Assembly: GCA_018660965.1 (NCBI GenBank)
Contig: JABJJH010000597.1
Span: 1-17,024, forward strand
Direction: 5' to 3'
Source: Rhodospirillaceae bacterium
Lineage (GTDB): Bacteria; Pseudomonadota; Alphaproteobacteria; UBA8366; GCA-2717185
DNA: 17,024 nt
How positions within the stretch are numbered: position 1 is the stretch's first letter; each line of letters opens with the position of its first letter. The notes under the pieces are model-generated. The model saw only the letters and a program-made list of their open reading frames with translations, was not told the DNA's origin and did not search any database. A program made the position numbers and the translations under genes. Positions 6,717-13,543 of the stretch are shown here, in pieces.

Positions 6717-7910
6717 CTAAACCAACCCGCTCTTCTCCGCGATGGGTGGGTGTTCCTTCACCGCGTCTTCGTTGACGTCGGCGCCCCAGCCTGGGCCCGG
6801 CAGCAGCGTCATGCAGCCGTTTTCGATCACCGGTTTTTCGGTCAGAAAGTCATAGGCCCAGGGGACCTGCACGTTGTCGATTTCCATGACCCGGAAATTG
6901 GGAACGACGCCGCAAAACGCCGCCGTGATCAAGGTGCCGATGGGGCCGCTGTAATTGTGGCTGGCGACGTTGATTTCGAACGCGTCGCTCAACGCCGCCA
7001 TGCGCAGGGATTCCAGGATGCCGTTATACATTGCGTCGATGATGACGACGTCGACCGATTGGTGGTCCAGGAAGGGCCGCAATTGCCGCATCCCGGTCAG
7101 GGTTTCGCACGACGCGATGGGGGTGGTCGTCCCCGCGCGCAGTTGGGCGAGCGCGGTGGCGTCGAAATTATCGACTTCGAGCCATTCCAGGTCGAGCGGC
7201 TCCAACGCGCGGCCCATGCGCAAAAACCCTTCCATGCGGAAGTTGAAATTGGTGTCCAGATGCAGCCCGATCCCCGGCCCGGCGCCGTCGCGGAAGGCCT
7301 GCATCTGGTCGACGGCGGCGTGGATCGCGGCGCGCATCGGGTTGCGGTCGGCGTCGCCGTTTCCACCAACCCAACCCGGTCCGTACAAATAGGTTTTTTC
7401 CCGGTCGAACATCATCAAATTGCATTTCAGCGCGTGGTATCCCGACGCCTTGACCCGTTGTCCCAGCGCCTTGATGTCGTCGAGCGAGCGAATTGGATCG
7501 ACGCCGAGCAATTCATGGTTGGTGACGTGATACGAACCGCAATGCGACCAGTACATCCGGATCGGATCGCGCAAGGCGCCGCCCAGCATTTCATGCACCG
7601 ATACGCCCAGCGCCTTGGCCTTGATGTCGACCAGCGCATTTTCCATCGGACCGATGGCGCGCGCCGCAGCCCCGATTGAAACGCCCCAGCTGCGCCGTCG
7701 CAATTCCTCTATCGCGGCCTGTACGTTGCGCGGATCCTTGCCGATCAGATGTTTGCCGATGTGGCGGATCAGCGGCGCTATGGCGCCCCCGACATTGCCT
7801 TCGGAAAAATCCGCCCAGCCGGTCAGACCCTCGTCGGTGCTGACTTTCAGAAAGTTAAAATTGCGCCACCCCGCGCCCGCGACGAGAATATCGACTGCCG
7901 TGATTTTCAT
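6717..7910 (-). CDS. Mandelate racemase/muconate lactonizing-type enolase-superfamily enzyme
   Basis: A 397-residue enolase-superfamily protein with an N-terminal capping domain (about 1-125) and a C-terminal barrel. Metal ligands are visible: D219 in LHLDTNF, E245 in EWLEVDN and E269 in ASCET. D292 (IIDA) and H318 (VASHNYSGP) are spaced like the mandelate-racemase Asp-His dyad. At the end of barrel strand 2 the usual KxK is KCN (K162-C-N164), so the second lysine, the S-specific base of mandelate racemase, is Asn. A ~26-residue insertion separates this from the first metal ligand. That pattern fits an acid-sugar dehydratase-like member using His as base more than a two-base racemase. The ATG at 7910 has AAGGGGA upstream. 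It is divergent from the cyclase gene and convergent with the MFS permease. Substrate unknown, probably an alpha-hydroxy or sugar acid. Confidence 0.85.
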   Translation of the reverse strand: MKITAVDILVAGAGWRNFNFLKVSTDEGLTGWADFSEGNVGGAIAPLIRHIGKHLIGKDPRNVQAAIEELRRRSWGVSIGAAARAIGPMENALVDIKAKALGVSVHEMLGGALRDPIRMYWSHCGSYHVTNHELLGVDPIRSLDDIKALGQRVKASGYHALKCNLMMFDREKTYLYGPGWVGGNGDADRNPMRAAIHAAVDQMQAFRDGAGPGIGLHLDTNFNFRMEGFLRMGRALEPLDLEWLEVDNFDATALAQLRAGTTTPIASCETLTGMRQLRPFLDHQSVDVVIIDAMYNGILESLRMAALSDAFEINVASHNYSGPIGTLITAAFCGVVPNFRVMEIDNVQVPWAYDFLTEKPVIENGCMTLLPGPGWGADVNEDAVKEHPPIAEKSGLV

Positions 7911-8053
7911 GGCTGGTTTCCCCTTTAGTCCTGATTCGGCGTTTCGACATTATCCTAACCGCCGGGACGCCCTGAGGACAAAGGCCTTGTTTCCGAAAAT
8001 GCATAAGGCAGGATAGCCAACCGTCCAGGACCGTAAATCGAAAGAGGAAACCC

Positions 8054-8956
8054 ATGACTCTTGCTGATCATACGCATGCCCGTTGGGGCGCCGGCGACCA
8101 AATTGGCGCGGCCAATCTGATGACCCCGGAATGCCGCCTGGCGGCCTTGGCGCTGGTGCGCGCGGGGACGGTGTATTCGATGGGCCGTGAAATCAGCGCC
8201 GCGTCGCCGTACATGGCGCCGGCGCAGACGCCGTTCGTGTTGACCACGGCGGCGACTTGGCGCAATTCGATCAAACGCCGCCGCGCCATGGGCGCGGAAA
8301 ACGACGCCGGGTCCAATTTGGAGCGCATCGAAATGAACGTGCATACCGGCACGCATATCGACGCGCTGGGCCATTTTTCCATCGGCGAGGAATTGTATGG
8401 CGGGCGAATCGCGGCGGACTTCGTCAGCGATACCGGCCTGATCGACATCGGAATCGAACAATGCCCGCCGATTATCACGCGCGGGGTTTGCCTTGATTTG
8501 TCGGGGCTGGATGGCGGCCCGTTTCTGGAACCCGGTCGCGCCATCGGTCCGGACGATCTGGCGCGCGCCGCCGACACTGCGGGCGTGGCGTTCCGACCGG
8601 GCGACGTGGCCTGCCTGCACACCGGCTGGGGCCGCCATTATGTGACCGACAACGAACGCTACGTTACCGGCGAACCGGGAATCGACGAAGCCGCCGCGCG
8701 GTGGCTAACCGCGCGCGACGTGGTTGCGGTCGGCGCCGATTCGATGGCGGTGGAGGTGATCCCGAATCCGCAACACCCCAAAATCATGATGCCCGTGCAT
8801 CAACACTGTCTGGTCGAAGCCGGGGTTTATTTGATCGAAAATCTGTTCATGGACGAACTGGTGCGCGACGGCGTGCATGAATTCTGCTTCATCCTGTTGC
8901 CGACGCCGTTCAAGGGCGCGACCGGCAGCCCGGCCCAGCCTATCGCCATGGTGTAG
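8054..8956 (+). CDS. Cyclase family protein (kynurenine formamidase-like metal hydrolase, PF04199)
   Basis: A 300-residue protein with the diagnostic metal motif HTGTHIDALGH (97-107: H97, H101, D103, H107). The N-terminal WGAGDQIGAANLMTPE (11-26) is typical of the longer bacterial 'cyclase family' proteins of about 300-330 residues rather than the ~210-residue KynB. Later conserved segments include GDVACLHTGWGRHY and GADSMAVEV. These proteins hydrolyse amides, lactones or imide-derived bonds (kynurenine formamidase, isatin hydrolase relatives), usually with Zn or Mn, in the cytoplasm. The ATG at 8054 has GAGGAA about 6 nt upstream. It lies divergent from the enolase-superfamily gene across 143 bp and ends 11 bp from the convergent kinase gene. 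It is plausibly the ring-opening or amide-cleaving step of the local catabolic set; the substrate is inferred only loosely. Confidence 0.88.
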   Translation: MTLADHTHARWGAGDQIGAANLMTPECRLAALALVRAGTVYSMGREISAASPYMAPAQTPFVLTTAATWRNSIKRRRAMGAENDAGSNLERIEMNVHTGTHIDALGHFSIGEELYGGRIAADFVSDTGLIDIGIEQCPPIITRGVCLDLSGLDGGPFLEPGRAIGPDDLARAADTAGVAFRPGDVACLHTGWGRHYVTDNERYVTGEPGIDEAAARWLTARDVVAVGADSMAVEVIPNPQHPKIMMPVHQHCLVEAGVYLIENLFMDELVRDGVHEFCFILLPTPFKGATGSPAQPIAMV

Positions 8957-8967
8957 CGGGAAAGCGG

Positions 8968-10995
8968 TTAGCCGAGATTTTCCGGCGGTGCCGTCTGCGT
9001 CTTCCCGAGCGCCTCGCGAAGTTTATGCGCCAGCTCAACCTTGCGGAACGGCTTTTCCAGCAATAGGATTCCGGGGTTCACGCGACCGTTATTCGTAAGG
9101 GCGTCGCGAGGATAGCCCGACATAAACAAGGTCGGGATATCAGATATCAGGGTTTCGATTTGCTGAACCGCTTCGGGGCCGTTCATGCCGCCGGGAAGCA
9201 CGATATCGCTTAAAATCAGGTCGATCCGGGGGGCGCTGGCCGCAATCGCCAGGGCGTCAGGACCGTTCGCAGCGTTCAGAACGCCGTATCCCAAATCGCT
9301 AAGGAGGTTTAGGGCCAATAATCGAAATTCCGCATTGTCCTCAATTACCAACACGGTTTCACCGCGTGATCGCGGTATGTCTTTCACCACTGTCGCGTTG
9401 GTTTTGGATTCTTGGTCCGCGCGGGGAAGATAGAGGCGGAACGTGGACCCGAGTCCCACTTTGCTATAGGCCGAGGCGTGGCCGCCCGATTGGCGCGCGA
9501 ATCCGAACACCATGCTCAACCCGAGCCCGGACCCTTCGCCGAAGCGTTTTGTGGTGAAAAACGGCTCGAAGATGCGTTCAATAATTTCCGGCGCGATGCC
9601 GTCCCCGGTGTCCGTTACGGCCAGGACGACATAATCACCCGGCGCCATTTCCGGGTTCGTTGCAGCGTATTCGTCGTCGAACGTCACGTTGTCGGTCTCC
9701 AGGGTCAGCGTCCCGCCTTCGGGCATGGCGTCGCGGGCGTTAACGGCCAGATTGAGCAACGCGTTTTCGACCTGGGTTGGGTCCACGCTGGTCGTCCAAA
9801 GGTCTGGCGCCGGATGCGCGTCCACGGTGATGGTTTCGCCCAGGGTTCGCCGCAGCAAACCAAGCATGTCGGACACGTGTTCGTTCAGGTCGATCACTTT
9901 GGGCGACAAGGGTTGCTTGCGCGAAAACGCCAGAAGACGGTGCGTCAGCTCCGCGCCGTTCAGCGCCGCTTTCAACGCCGTGGCCACCATGGCGCTCATT
10001 CTGTCGTTTCCGTCCGCTTCGTCGACCAGGAATTCAAGATTCCCGATGACGACGCCCAATAAGTTGTTGAAATCATGGGCGATGCCGCCGGTCAATTGGC
10101 CGACGGCCTCCATTTTTTGCGATTGACGCAACTGTTTTTCGGCGGCGGCCAGTTTTGTGATGTCGGTGACAATGGTGGCTTCGGCGTCGGGAGCGTCAGC
10201 ACCGCCTTCGGCGGCGGACGCACCCGCATAACCGGGCACCAGGAATTTCGAGGCGACAAGCGTTCGGCGGCTTCCGTCGGTCAGGGTCAGGTCTACTTCG
10301 CCCGCGCCCGATTTTCCGTCAAACCCGGATGTCGCTTCCGATTTCAGAAACGCCGGCAGAGGCATATCGGAACCGCCAAACCATTCGTCGAACCGCTTGT
10401 TCTTCAAGGTCGCGCGTCCGTCGGCGTCCTGCAGGAAGATCGCCGAGGGTAAATTGTCGAGAATATTTTTGAGCCGTTCCTCGCTTTGCCGCAACGCAAT
10501 CTCGCCGTTAACGCGGTCGGTGATGTCGAAATGCCAGACCATGGTGCCGTCGCGGCCATCGAATCGTAGCGGGCGCGTGTTCAGCGACGCCCACCATTCC
10601 GACCCGTCACTCATGCGCACGCGCCGCGCTTCGAAATCGGTCAATTCGACGCGGTTTATCAGGGCGTGTTCGAAAATCGCCAGTTGGTCGAGGTCGGCCC
10701 AAGTCGCGGATATATCCGCAGTCAGGAAGCTTTCCAGCGCGCCGCCGCCGAACATTCGCGCGAGCGCTTCATTCACGAACAATCGCTTGCCCGTAAGCTG
10801 GGTTTCGTCTTCGGGGTGGGACACGACCGCCACGCCAATGGGACTGTCTTCGAGAATTTTTCGCAGGACGGCCTCGTTTTGCCGGAACCGGGGGGGCGCA
10901 TCCCCGGCATTGGCTTCCACCCCGTCAAGGCGTTGACGGAGAAGGACGAGTTCGGCGATAAGCGCCGCCCTGGATTTTTGACTGTCGGGTTTCAT
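8968..10995 (-). CDS. Hybrid sensor histidine kinase, PAS-PAS-HisKA-HATPase-REC, soluble
   Basis: A 675-residue kinase with no membrane segment. Two PAS domains (about 40-160 and 170-282), the first followed by a PAC-like WHFDITDR, lead through a short helix to HisKA with VGQLTGGIAHDFNNLL (298-313; phospho-acceptor H307). The ATPase has NLAVNARDAMPEGG (415-428), DTGDGIAPE (462-470), the F box IFEPFFTTK (475-483) and GEGSGLGL (486-493). A C-terminal receiver follows with D553, phospho-acceptor D597 (ILSDIVLPGG), S626 and K648 (EKPF). The AVGQLTGGIAHDFNNLL core is the CckA-like HisKA type, but CckA's transmembrane helices are missing. It should sense an intracellular cue and relay phosphate through its own receiver to an unlinked phosphotransfer protein; no partner gene is in the window. 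No clear ribosome site precedes the ATG at 10995. A TTAA-N7-TTAA box lies 86 bp upstream. Confidence 0.92.
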   Translation of the reverse strand: MKPDSQKSRAALIAELVLLRQRLDGVEANAGDAPPRFRQNEAVLRKILEDSPIGVAVVSHPEDETQLTGKRLFVNEALARMFGGGALESFLTADISATWADLDQLAIFEHALINRVELTDFEARRVRMSDGSEWWASLNTRPLRFDGRDGTMVWHFDITDRVNGEIALRQSEERLKNILDNLPSAIFLQDADGRATLKNKRFDEWFGGSDMPLPAFLKSEATSGFDGKSGAGEVDLTLTDGSRRTLVASKFLVPGYAGASAAEGGADAPDAEATIVTDITKLAAAEKQLRQSQKMEAVGQLTGGIAHDFNNLLGVVIGNLEFLVDEADGNDRMSAMVATALKAALNGAELTHRLLAFSRKQPLSPKVIDLNEHVSDMLGLLRRTLGETITVDAHPAPDLWTTSVDPTQVENALLNLAVNARDAMPEGGTLTLETDNVTFDDEYAATNPEMAPGDYVVLAVTDTGDGIAPEIIERIFEPFFTTKRFGEGSGLGLSMVFGFARQSGGHASAYSKVGLGSTFRLYLPRADQESKTNATVVKDIPRSRGETVLVIEDNAEFRLLALNLLSDLGYGVLNAANGPDALAIAASAPRIDLILSDIVLPGGMNGPEAVQQIETLISDIPTLFMSGYPRDALTNNGRVNPGILLLEKPFRKVELAHKLREALGKTQTAPPENLG

Positions 10996-11080
10996 TAATT
11001 CGTCACAGTCGAGCAGTTCGGCCTTGTTTAATAAAGGCGACGACGCCGCGCTTTTCGGGCTGAAGTCTAAAAGGCCGTCC

Positions 11081-11095
11081 TTAAAATTAGATTAA
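11081..11095. promoter_or_regulatory. TTAA-N7-TTAA box (CtrA-type site) upstream of the hybrid kinase
   Basis: TTAA (11081-11084), seven bases, TTAA (11092-11095): the spacing of a CtrA full-site. It is 86 bp upstream of the kinase start and about 385 bp from the flagellin-like gene, so the kinase is the likelier target. It falls in an AT-rich stretch, so a chance match is not excluded. Confidence 0.4.
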
Positions 11096-11200
11096 TGGTT
11101 ACGTGGCCTTGAAGTTGAAAGATATATGATTATATACCTTAAATAGGCAAAATATCTGAAAGAGCGCCGGGAATGAACTTGGGCGCAAATGCTAATCAAT

Positions 11201-11222
11201 GTTAAGCCATGCTAAGGTTAAA
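11201..11222 (+). repeat. GTTAAG-N10-GTTAAA module, copy 1
   Basis: GTTAAG, ten bases, GTTAAA in direct orientation (16-bp period). The same two hexamers with the same spacing recur at 11353-11374. The intervening bases differ apart from ATGC. Two identical spaced modules upstream of one gene suggest tandem half-sites for a DNA-binding protein. Confidence 0.4.
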
Positions 11223-11267
11223 AGGGCCGTTGGGTTAACATTGCGTGAGGCCGCCGTGCGAGCCGGT

Positions 11268-11282
11268 CGGCAAGACTTGCCG
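11268..11282. promoter_or_regulatory. Palindrome CGGCAAG-A-CTTGCCG (ftr/FlbD-like enhancer candidate 1)
   Basis: A perfect 7-bp dyad about one central base. Its CGGCAA/TTGCCG half-sites are shared with a second palindrome whose centre is 30 bp away. They stand about 120-150 bp upstream of the predicted sigma-54 transcription start, the usual place for enhancer-binding proteins. The half-sites resemble, from memory, Caulobacter ftr elements bound by FlbD. Confidence 0.55.
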
Positions 11283-11295
11283 GTGAATTTTGCCC

Positions 11296-11314
11296 CCCGG
11301 CAATATTTGCCGGG
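11296..11314. promoter_or_regulatory. Palindrome CCCGGCAA-TAT-TTGCCGGG (ftr/FlbD-like enhancer candidate 2)
   Basis: A perfect 8-bp dyad with a 3-base centre and the same CGGCAA/TTGCCG half-sites as the palindrome at 11268-11282. The centre-to-centre distance of 30 bp is close to three helical turns, which would place two dimers on one face of the DNA. It is too far from the start codon to be a terminator for the upstream gene and has no U tract. Confidence 0.55.
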
Positions 11315-11352
11315 CTGCGTCGGCGCCGGACTCCCTCATTAGGGGGACGCGG

Positions 11353-11374
11353 GTTAAGGGAATGCGCGGTTAAA
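11353..11374 (+). repeat. GTTAAG-N10-GTTAAA module, copy 2
   Basis: The second copy of the GTTAAG-N10-GTTAAA arrangement, 152 bp after the first and immediately upstream (27 bp) of the -24 element. The two copies flank the pair of palindromes. Confidence 0.4.
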
Positions 11375-11399
11375 TACAGGATAGGCGCGATGATAAAGA

Positions 11400-11415
11400 A
11401 GGTATGAAAGTTGCA
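11400..11415 (+). promoter_or_regulatory. Sigma-54 (-24/-12) promoter for the flagellin-like gene
   Basis: AGGTATGAAAGTTGCA matches the sigma-54 consensus TGGYAYRNNNNTTGCW at every specified position except the first T. The GG (11401-11402) and GC (11413-11414) have the obligatory 12-bp phasing. Transcription would begin near 11426, giving a leader of about 55 nt. The upstream paired palindromes supply the enhancer sites such promoters need. Confidence 0.65.
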
Positions 11416-11434
11416 TGACGGTAGGTGAGATTCA

Positions 11435-11452
11435 GCATTCCTTAAGGAATGC
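11435..11452 (+). promoter_or_regulatory. 18-bp perfect palindrome in the predicted 5' leader
   Basis: GCATTCCTTAAGGAATGC is a perfect palindrome lying between the predicted start of transcription and the ATG at 11481. As RNA it would form a 7-bp stem with a UUAA loop ending 16 nt before the GGAAAGG ribosome site. It could be an operator (DNA) or a translational/mRNA-stability element of the kind FlbT acts on in flagellin leaders. It has no U tract, so it is not a terminator. Confidence 0.45.
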
Positions 11453-11480
11453 GTCGGCATAATCGCCGGAAAGGCATGGC

Positions 11481-12587
11481 ATGGTTGATTTTTTTGGCAT
11501 AGGCGACAACAACAAACCGTCCGCGGCGGCGTCGTTGATCAGTGCGCTTAGCCAGGCCAACGTCGCGAATAATGTGCGAACCGCCGCCCGCGCCAGGCAG
11601 AACAGCAGGCTGAGTCCGCCGAGGGCTCCCAATCAGGGCCGGCTTGACGCGCAATCGCGCGAAGCCACGCGGCAAGTCCAGGCCAATAGCAAGCTCAAGG
11701 CTCGCCAGAGCAATGCAGTGAAGACGATCACGAAGGCGACGACGCGCCTGAATGACATTAAAACGCTGTTGCTGGAGGCGCGGGAATTTATCGTCAAGGC
11801 GGACAGGGCCGGCACCTCGGTGGCGGATCAGAAATTATACGCCAACCAGTTCGATCAATTGATCGGCAAGATCAACCTGAAGGTTAAGACCGCTGGCCGC
11901 AACTTCGTCAACCTGATCGGCGGCAGCGCCCGCGATGTGTTCACCGCGCAGGATCTCGAGGTGCAAAGCCGTGCGAGCAGTCAGACCACGACCACCTACA
12001 CGGGAAAATATCTCGGTTCCGACTATTCGATCACCAATCTTGGCGGGGACCTTTTTTTGCCAAACCTGTTCGGGTCGTCGGTGGTCCAGTTTCCGCCGCC
12101 GGACCCGAACGATATTGGCACCTTGCTGCAGGATGACGATACGGTCGTTTACGATAGCGCGACAGGGTCGGTCACGCTAACGCGAAATGGCGCCGGGACG
12201 CCGTTTCTGGAAGGAACCCTGGAGAAAAAAGGCCTGGGCGTTCTTCACTCTTATTTCTACGGCAATCTTGAAGACCCGACGCTACGCGCCACGGCGTTGG
12301 CCGATGTCACCGAAGCATTGCAGAGCCTGCGGTCCAATATCTCGCTGTTCGAGTCCAAGCAAACCCGCGCCGAAGTCGCGCTGGAATTCACCAAAAAGAC
12401 GATCGAAGAAAATAGCGACGTGGTTGGACGCATCGCGGGACAGAAGTTCAAGGCCGAGCAAACATTCCTTCTGGAGCAACAGAAGTCCGAATTGCTGTTC
12501 CAGCAGGCGTTTTCGCTGTCAGCGGGAACCGGTTCGAGCGGCGTCTTGTTGCTGCAACAGGGCGGGTTGTTCGATTTCGAGGCCTAA
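11481..12587 (+). CDS. Divergent flagellin-like (filament-type) protein
   Basis: A 368-residue protein that lacks the canonical flagellin N-terminus (no INTN..A.A or RLSSGxRINSA). Instead it has a basic, Gln/Ala/Arg-rich stretch (about 25-80). Residues about 85-148 (TTRLNDIKTLLLEAREFIVKADRAG.. then QFDQLIGKIN..GRNFVNLIGG) follow the flagellin ND1 pattern of helix, DRA-type turn, E/QFxQLxxxI and F/YNGVNLL-like end. The middle (about 150-270) is a variable beta-rich part with a PPPDP turn. The last ~100 residues (ALADVTEALQSLRSNISLF, then EFTKKTIEENSDVVGRI, then a long QQ-rich helix ending GVLLLQ) mirror the flagellin CD1/CD0 helices. There is no signal peptide or Cys, as expected for type III export. 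The ATG at 11481 has GGAAAGG 6 nt upstream. A sigma-54 promoter and FlbD-like palindromes support a late flagellar gene. Its stop overlaps the convergent gshB end by 4 bp. It could instead be a hook-filament junction-type protein. Confidence 0.6.
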   Translation: MVDFFGIGDNNKPSAAASLISALSQANVANNVRTAARARQNSRLSPPRAPNQGRLDAQSREATRQVQANSKLKARQSNAVKTITKATTRLNDIKTLLLEAREFIVKADRAGTSVADQKLYANQFDQLIGKINLKVKTAGRNFVNLIGGSARDVFTAQDLEVQSRASSQTTTTYTGKYLGSDYSITNLGGDLFLPNLFGSSVVQFPPPDPNDIGTLLQDDDTVVYDSATGSVTLTRNGAGTPFLEGTLEKKGLGVLHSYFYGNLEDPTLRATALADVTEALQSLRSNISLFESKQTRAEVALEFTKKTIEENSDVVGRIAGQKFKAEQTFLLEQQKSELLFQQAFSLSAGTGSSGVLLLQQGGLFDFEA

Positions 12588-13543
12588 ACGGGCGTCAAGC
12601 GGTTTGGAAACCGGGTTTCGATGGCGTCCCAGATATCCGCTTCCAACGACACGTCGTTGAACCGGTTAATTTCCTGAATACCGGTGGGCGAGGTAACGTT
12701 GATTTCCGTTAAATAGTCGCCGATGACGTCGATGCCGACGAAGATCAGGCCGTATTCCTGAAGCGTCGGGCCGATGGCGTCGCAAATATCGATTTCGCGC
12801 GGCGTCAGTTCGGTCTTGGCCGCGCGGCCGCCGACATGAAGGTTGGAGCGTGCTTCGCCTTCCGCCGGAATCCGGTTGGTCGCGCCGACCGCCTTGCCGT
12901 CGGCCAGAATGATGCGTTTGTCCCCGTGCCGGACGGCGGGCAGGTATTCCTGAACGATGACCGGTTCGCGGTACAGCTCGGTGAACATCTCCAGCAGGGA
13001 GTTGACGTTTTCGTCGCCGGGTTTGACGTGGAACACGCCCGCGCCGCCATTGCCGTATAGCGGCTTGATGATGATGTCCTTGTACTCTTCCCGGAAGGCG
13101 TGGACCTCATCGCGATTGGCGGTGATCAGGGTCGCCGGCATCAAATCGGGGAAGCGGGTGACGAACAGTTTTTCCGGGGCGTTGCGAACGTTGGCGGGGT
13201 CATTCACGACGAGCGTATTGGGGTGTAGATGCTCCAGCAGATGCGTTGCGGTGATGTAGGCCATGTCGAAGGGCGGATCCTGACGCATCAGAATGACGTC
13301 GACCGATTGAAGGTCCAGCACTTCCCGCGCCCCGGCGCTGAAATGATCGCCGCGTTCGCGCCGCACGGTCAGTGATCGCGCCTGCGCATAAACCCGCCCG
13401 TTGCGGAACGTCAAATCGTTCGGCAAATAATAAAACAGGGCGTGTCCGCGCCGCTGCGCCTCCAACGCGAGGACAAAGGTGGAGTCCGCGTCTATATCGA
13501 TGCTTTCGATGGGGTCCATCTGAATGGCGACCGTTAGACTCAA
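12584..13543 (-). CDS. gshB: Glutathione synthetase (ATP-grasp)
   Basis: A 319-residue cytosolic enzyme that joins gamma-glutamylcysteine and glycine using ATP. The N-terminal MSLTVAIQMDPIESIDIDADST is the classical GshB start. MRQDPPFDM (86-94), the ATP-grasp glycine-rich loop KPLYGNGGAGV (160-170), GDKR (207-210) and the metal-binding EINVTSPTG (280-288) are all present, so it should be active. Translation starts at a TTG (13543), chosen because AAGGAG sits about 8 nt upstream and the first in-frame ATG (codon 9) would remove the conserved first strand. It is the last gene of the rsmI-yraN-BON-sirB1-gshB series, 88 bp after the sirB1-type gene. It overlaps the convergent flagellin-like gene by 4 bp at the stop codons. 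Confidence 0.97.
   Translation of the reverse strand: MSLTVAIQMDPIESIDIDADSTFVLALEAQRRGHALFYYLPNDLTFRNGRVYAQARSLTVRRERGDHFSAGAREVLDLQSVDVILMRQDPPFDMAYITATHLLEHLHPNTLVVNDPANVRNAPEKLFVTRFPDLMPATLITANRDEVHAFREEYKDIIIKPLYGNGGAGVFHVKPGDENVNSLLEMFTELYREPVIVQEYLPAVRHGDKRIILADGKAVGATNRIPAEGEARSNLHVGGRAAKTELTPREIDICDAIGPTLQEYGLIFVGIDVIGDYLTEINVTSPTGIQEINRFNDVSLEADIWDAIETRFPNRLTPV

Larger units (their letters stand above)
10996..11480. other. 485-bp intergenic regulatory region between hybrid kinase and flagellin-like gene
   Basis: No credible gene was found here; it separates two divergent genes. It is markedly more AT-rich at 11081-11165 than its surroundings, including TATAAT on the minus strand (11134-11129), a possible -10 for the kinase gene though without a convincing -35. 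The rest carries the CtrA-type box, paired GTTAA modules, two palindromes, a -24/-12 promoter and a leader palindrome, each described separately. A 9-bp inverted pair CAATGTTAA (11197-11205) / TTAACATTG (11235-11243) is also present. Confidence 0.7.

Noticed and set aside
6750..7679. 309-codon plus-strand open frame
   Set aside because: Lies wholly antisense to the enolase-superfamily gene with intact active-site motifs; its His/Arg/Gln-rich product has no recognisable domain.
7978..7990. Imperfect dyad ACAAAGGCCTTGT in the enolase-superfamily/cyclase divergent gap
   Set aside because: Short, needs a bulged base and has no second copy; within chance expectation.
7955..8638. 227-codon minus-strand open frame over the cyclase gene
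   Set aside because: Antisense shadow of the cyclase-family gene, which has an intact HxGTHxDxxxH motif and a good ribosome site.
9412..10062. 216-codon plus-strand open frame over the hybrid kinase
   Set aside because: Antisense to a kinase with all catalytic boxes intact; no independent support.
11268..11314. The two palindromes as sigma-54 core elements or as terminators
   Set aside because: GG to GC distance is 10, not the 12 needed for -24/-12 elements, and no U tract follows either dyad.
11218..11460. 80-codon minus-strand open frame in the kinase/flagellin-like gap
   Set aside because: It covers the palindromes and promoter; Arg/Pro-rich product without a ribosome site; the regulatory reading fits better.
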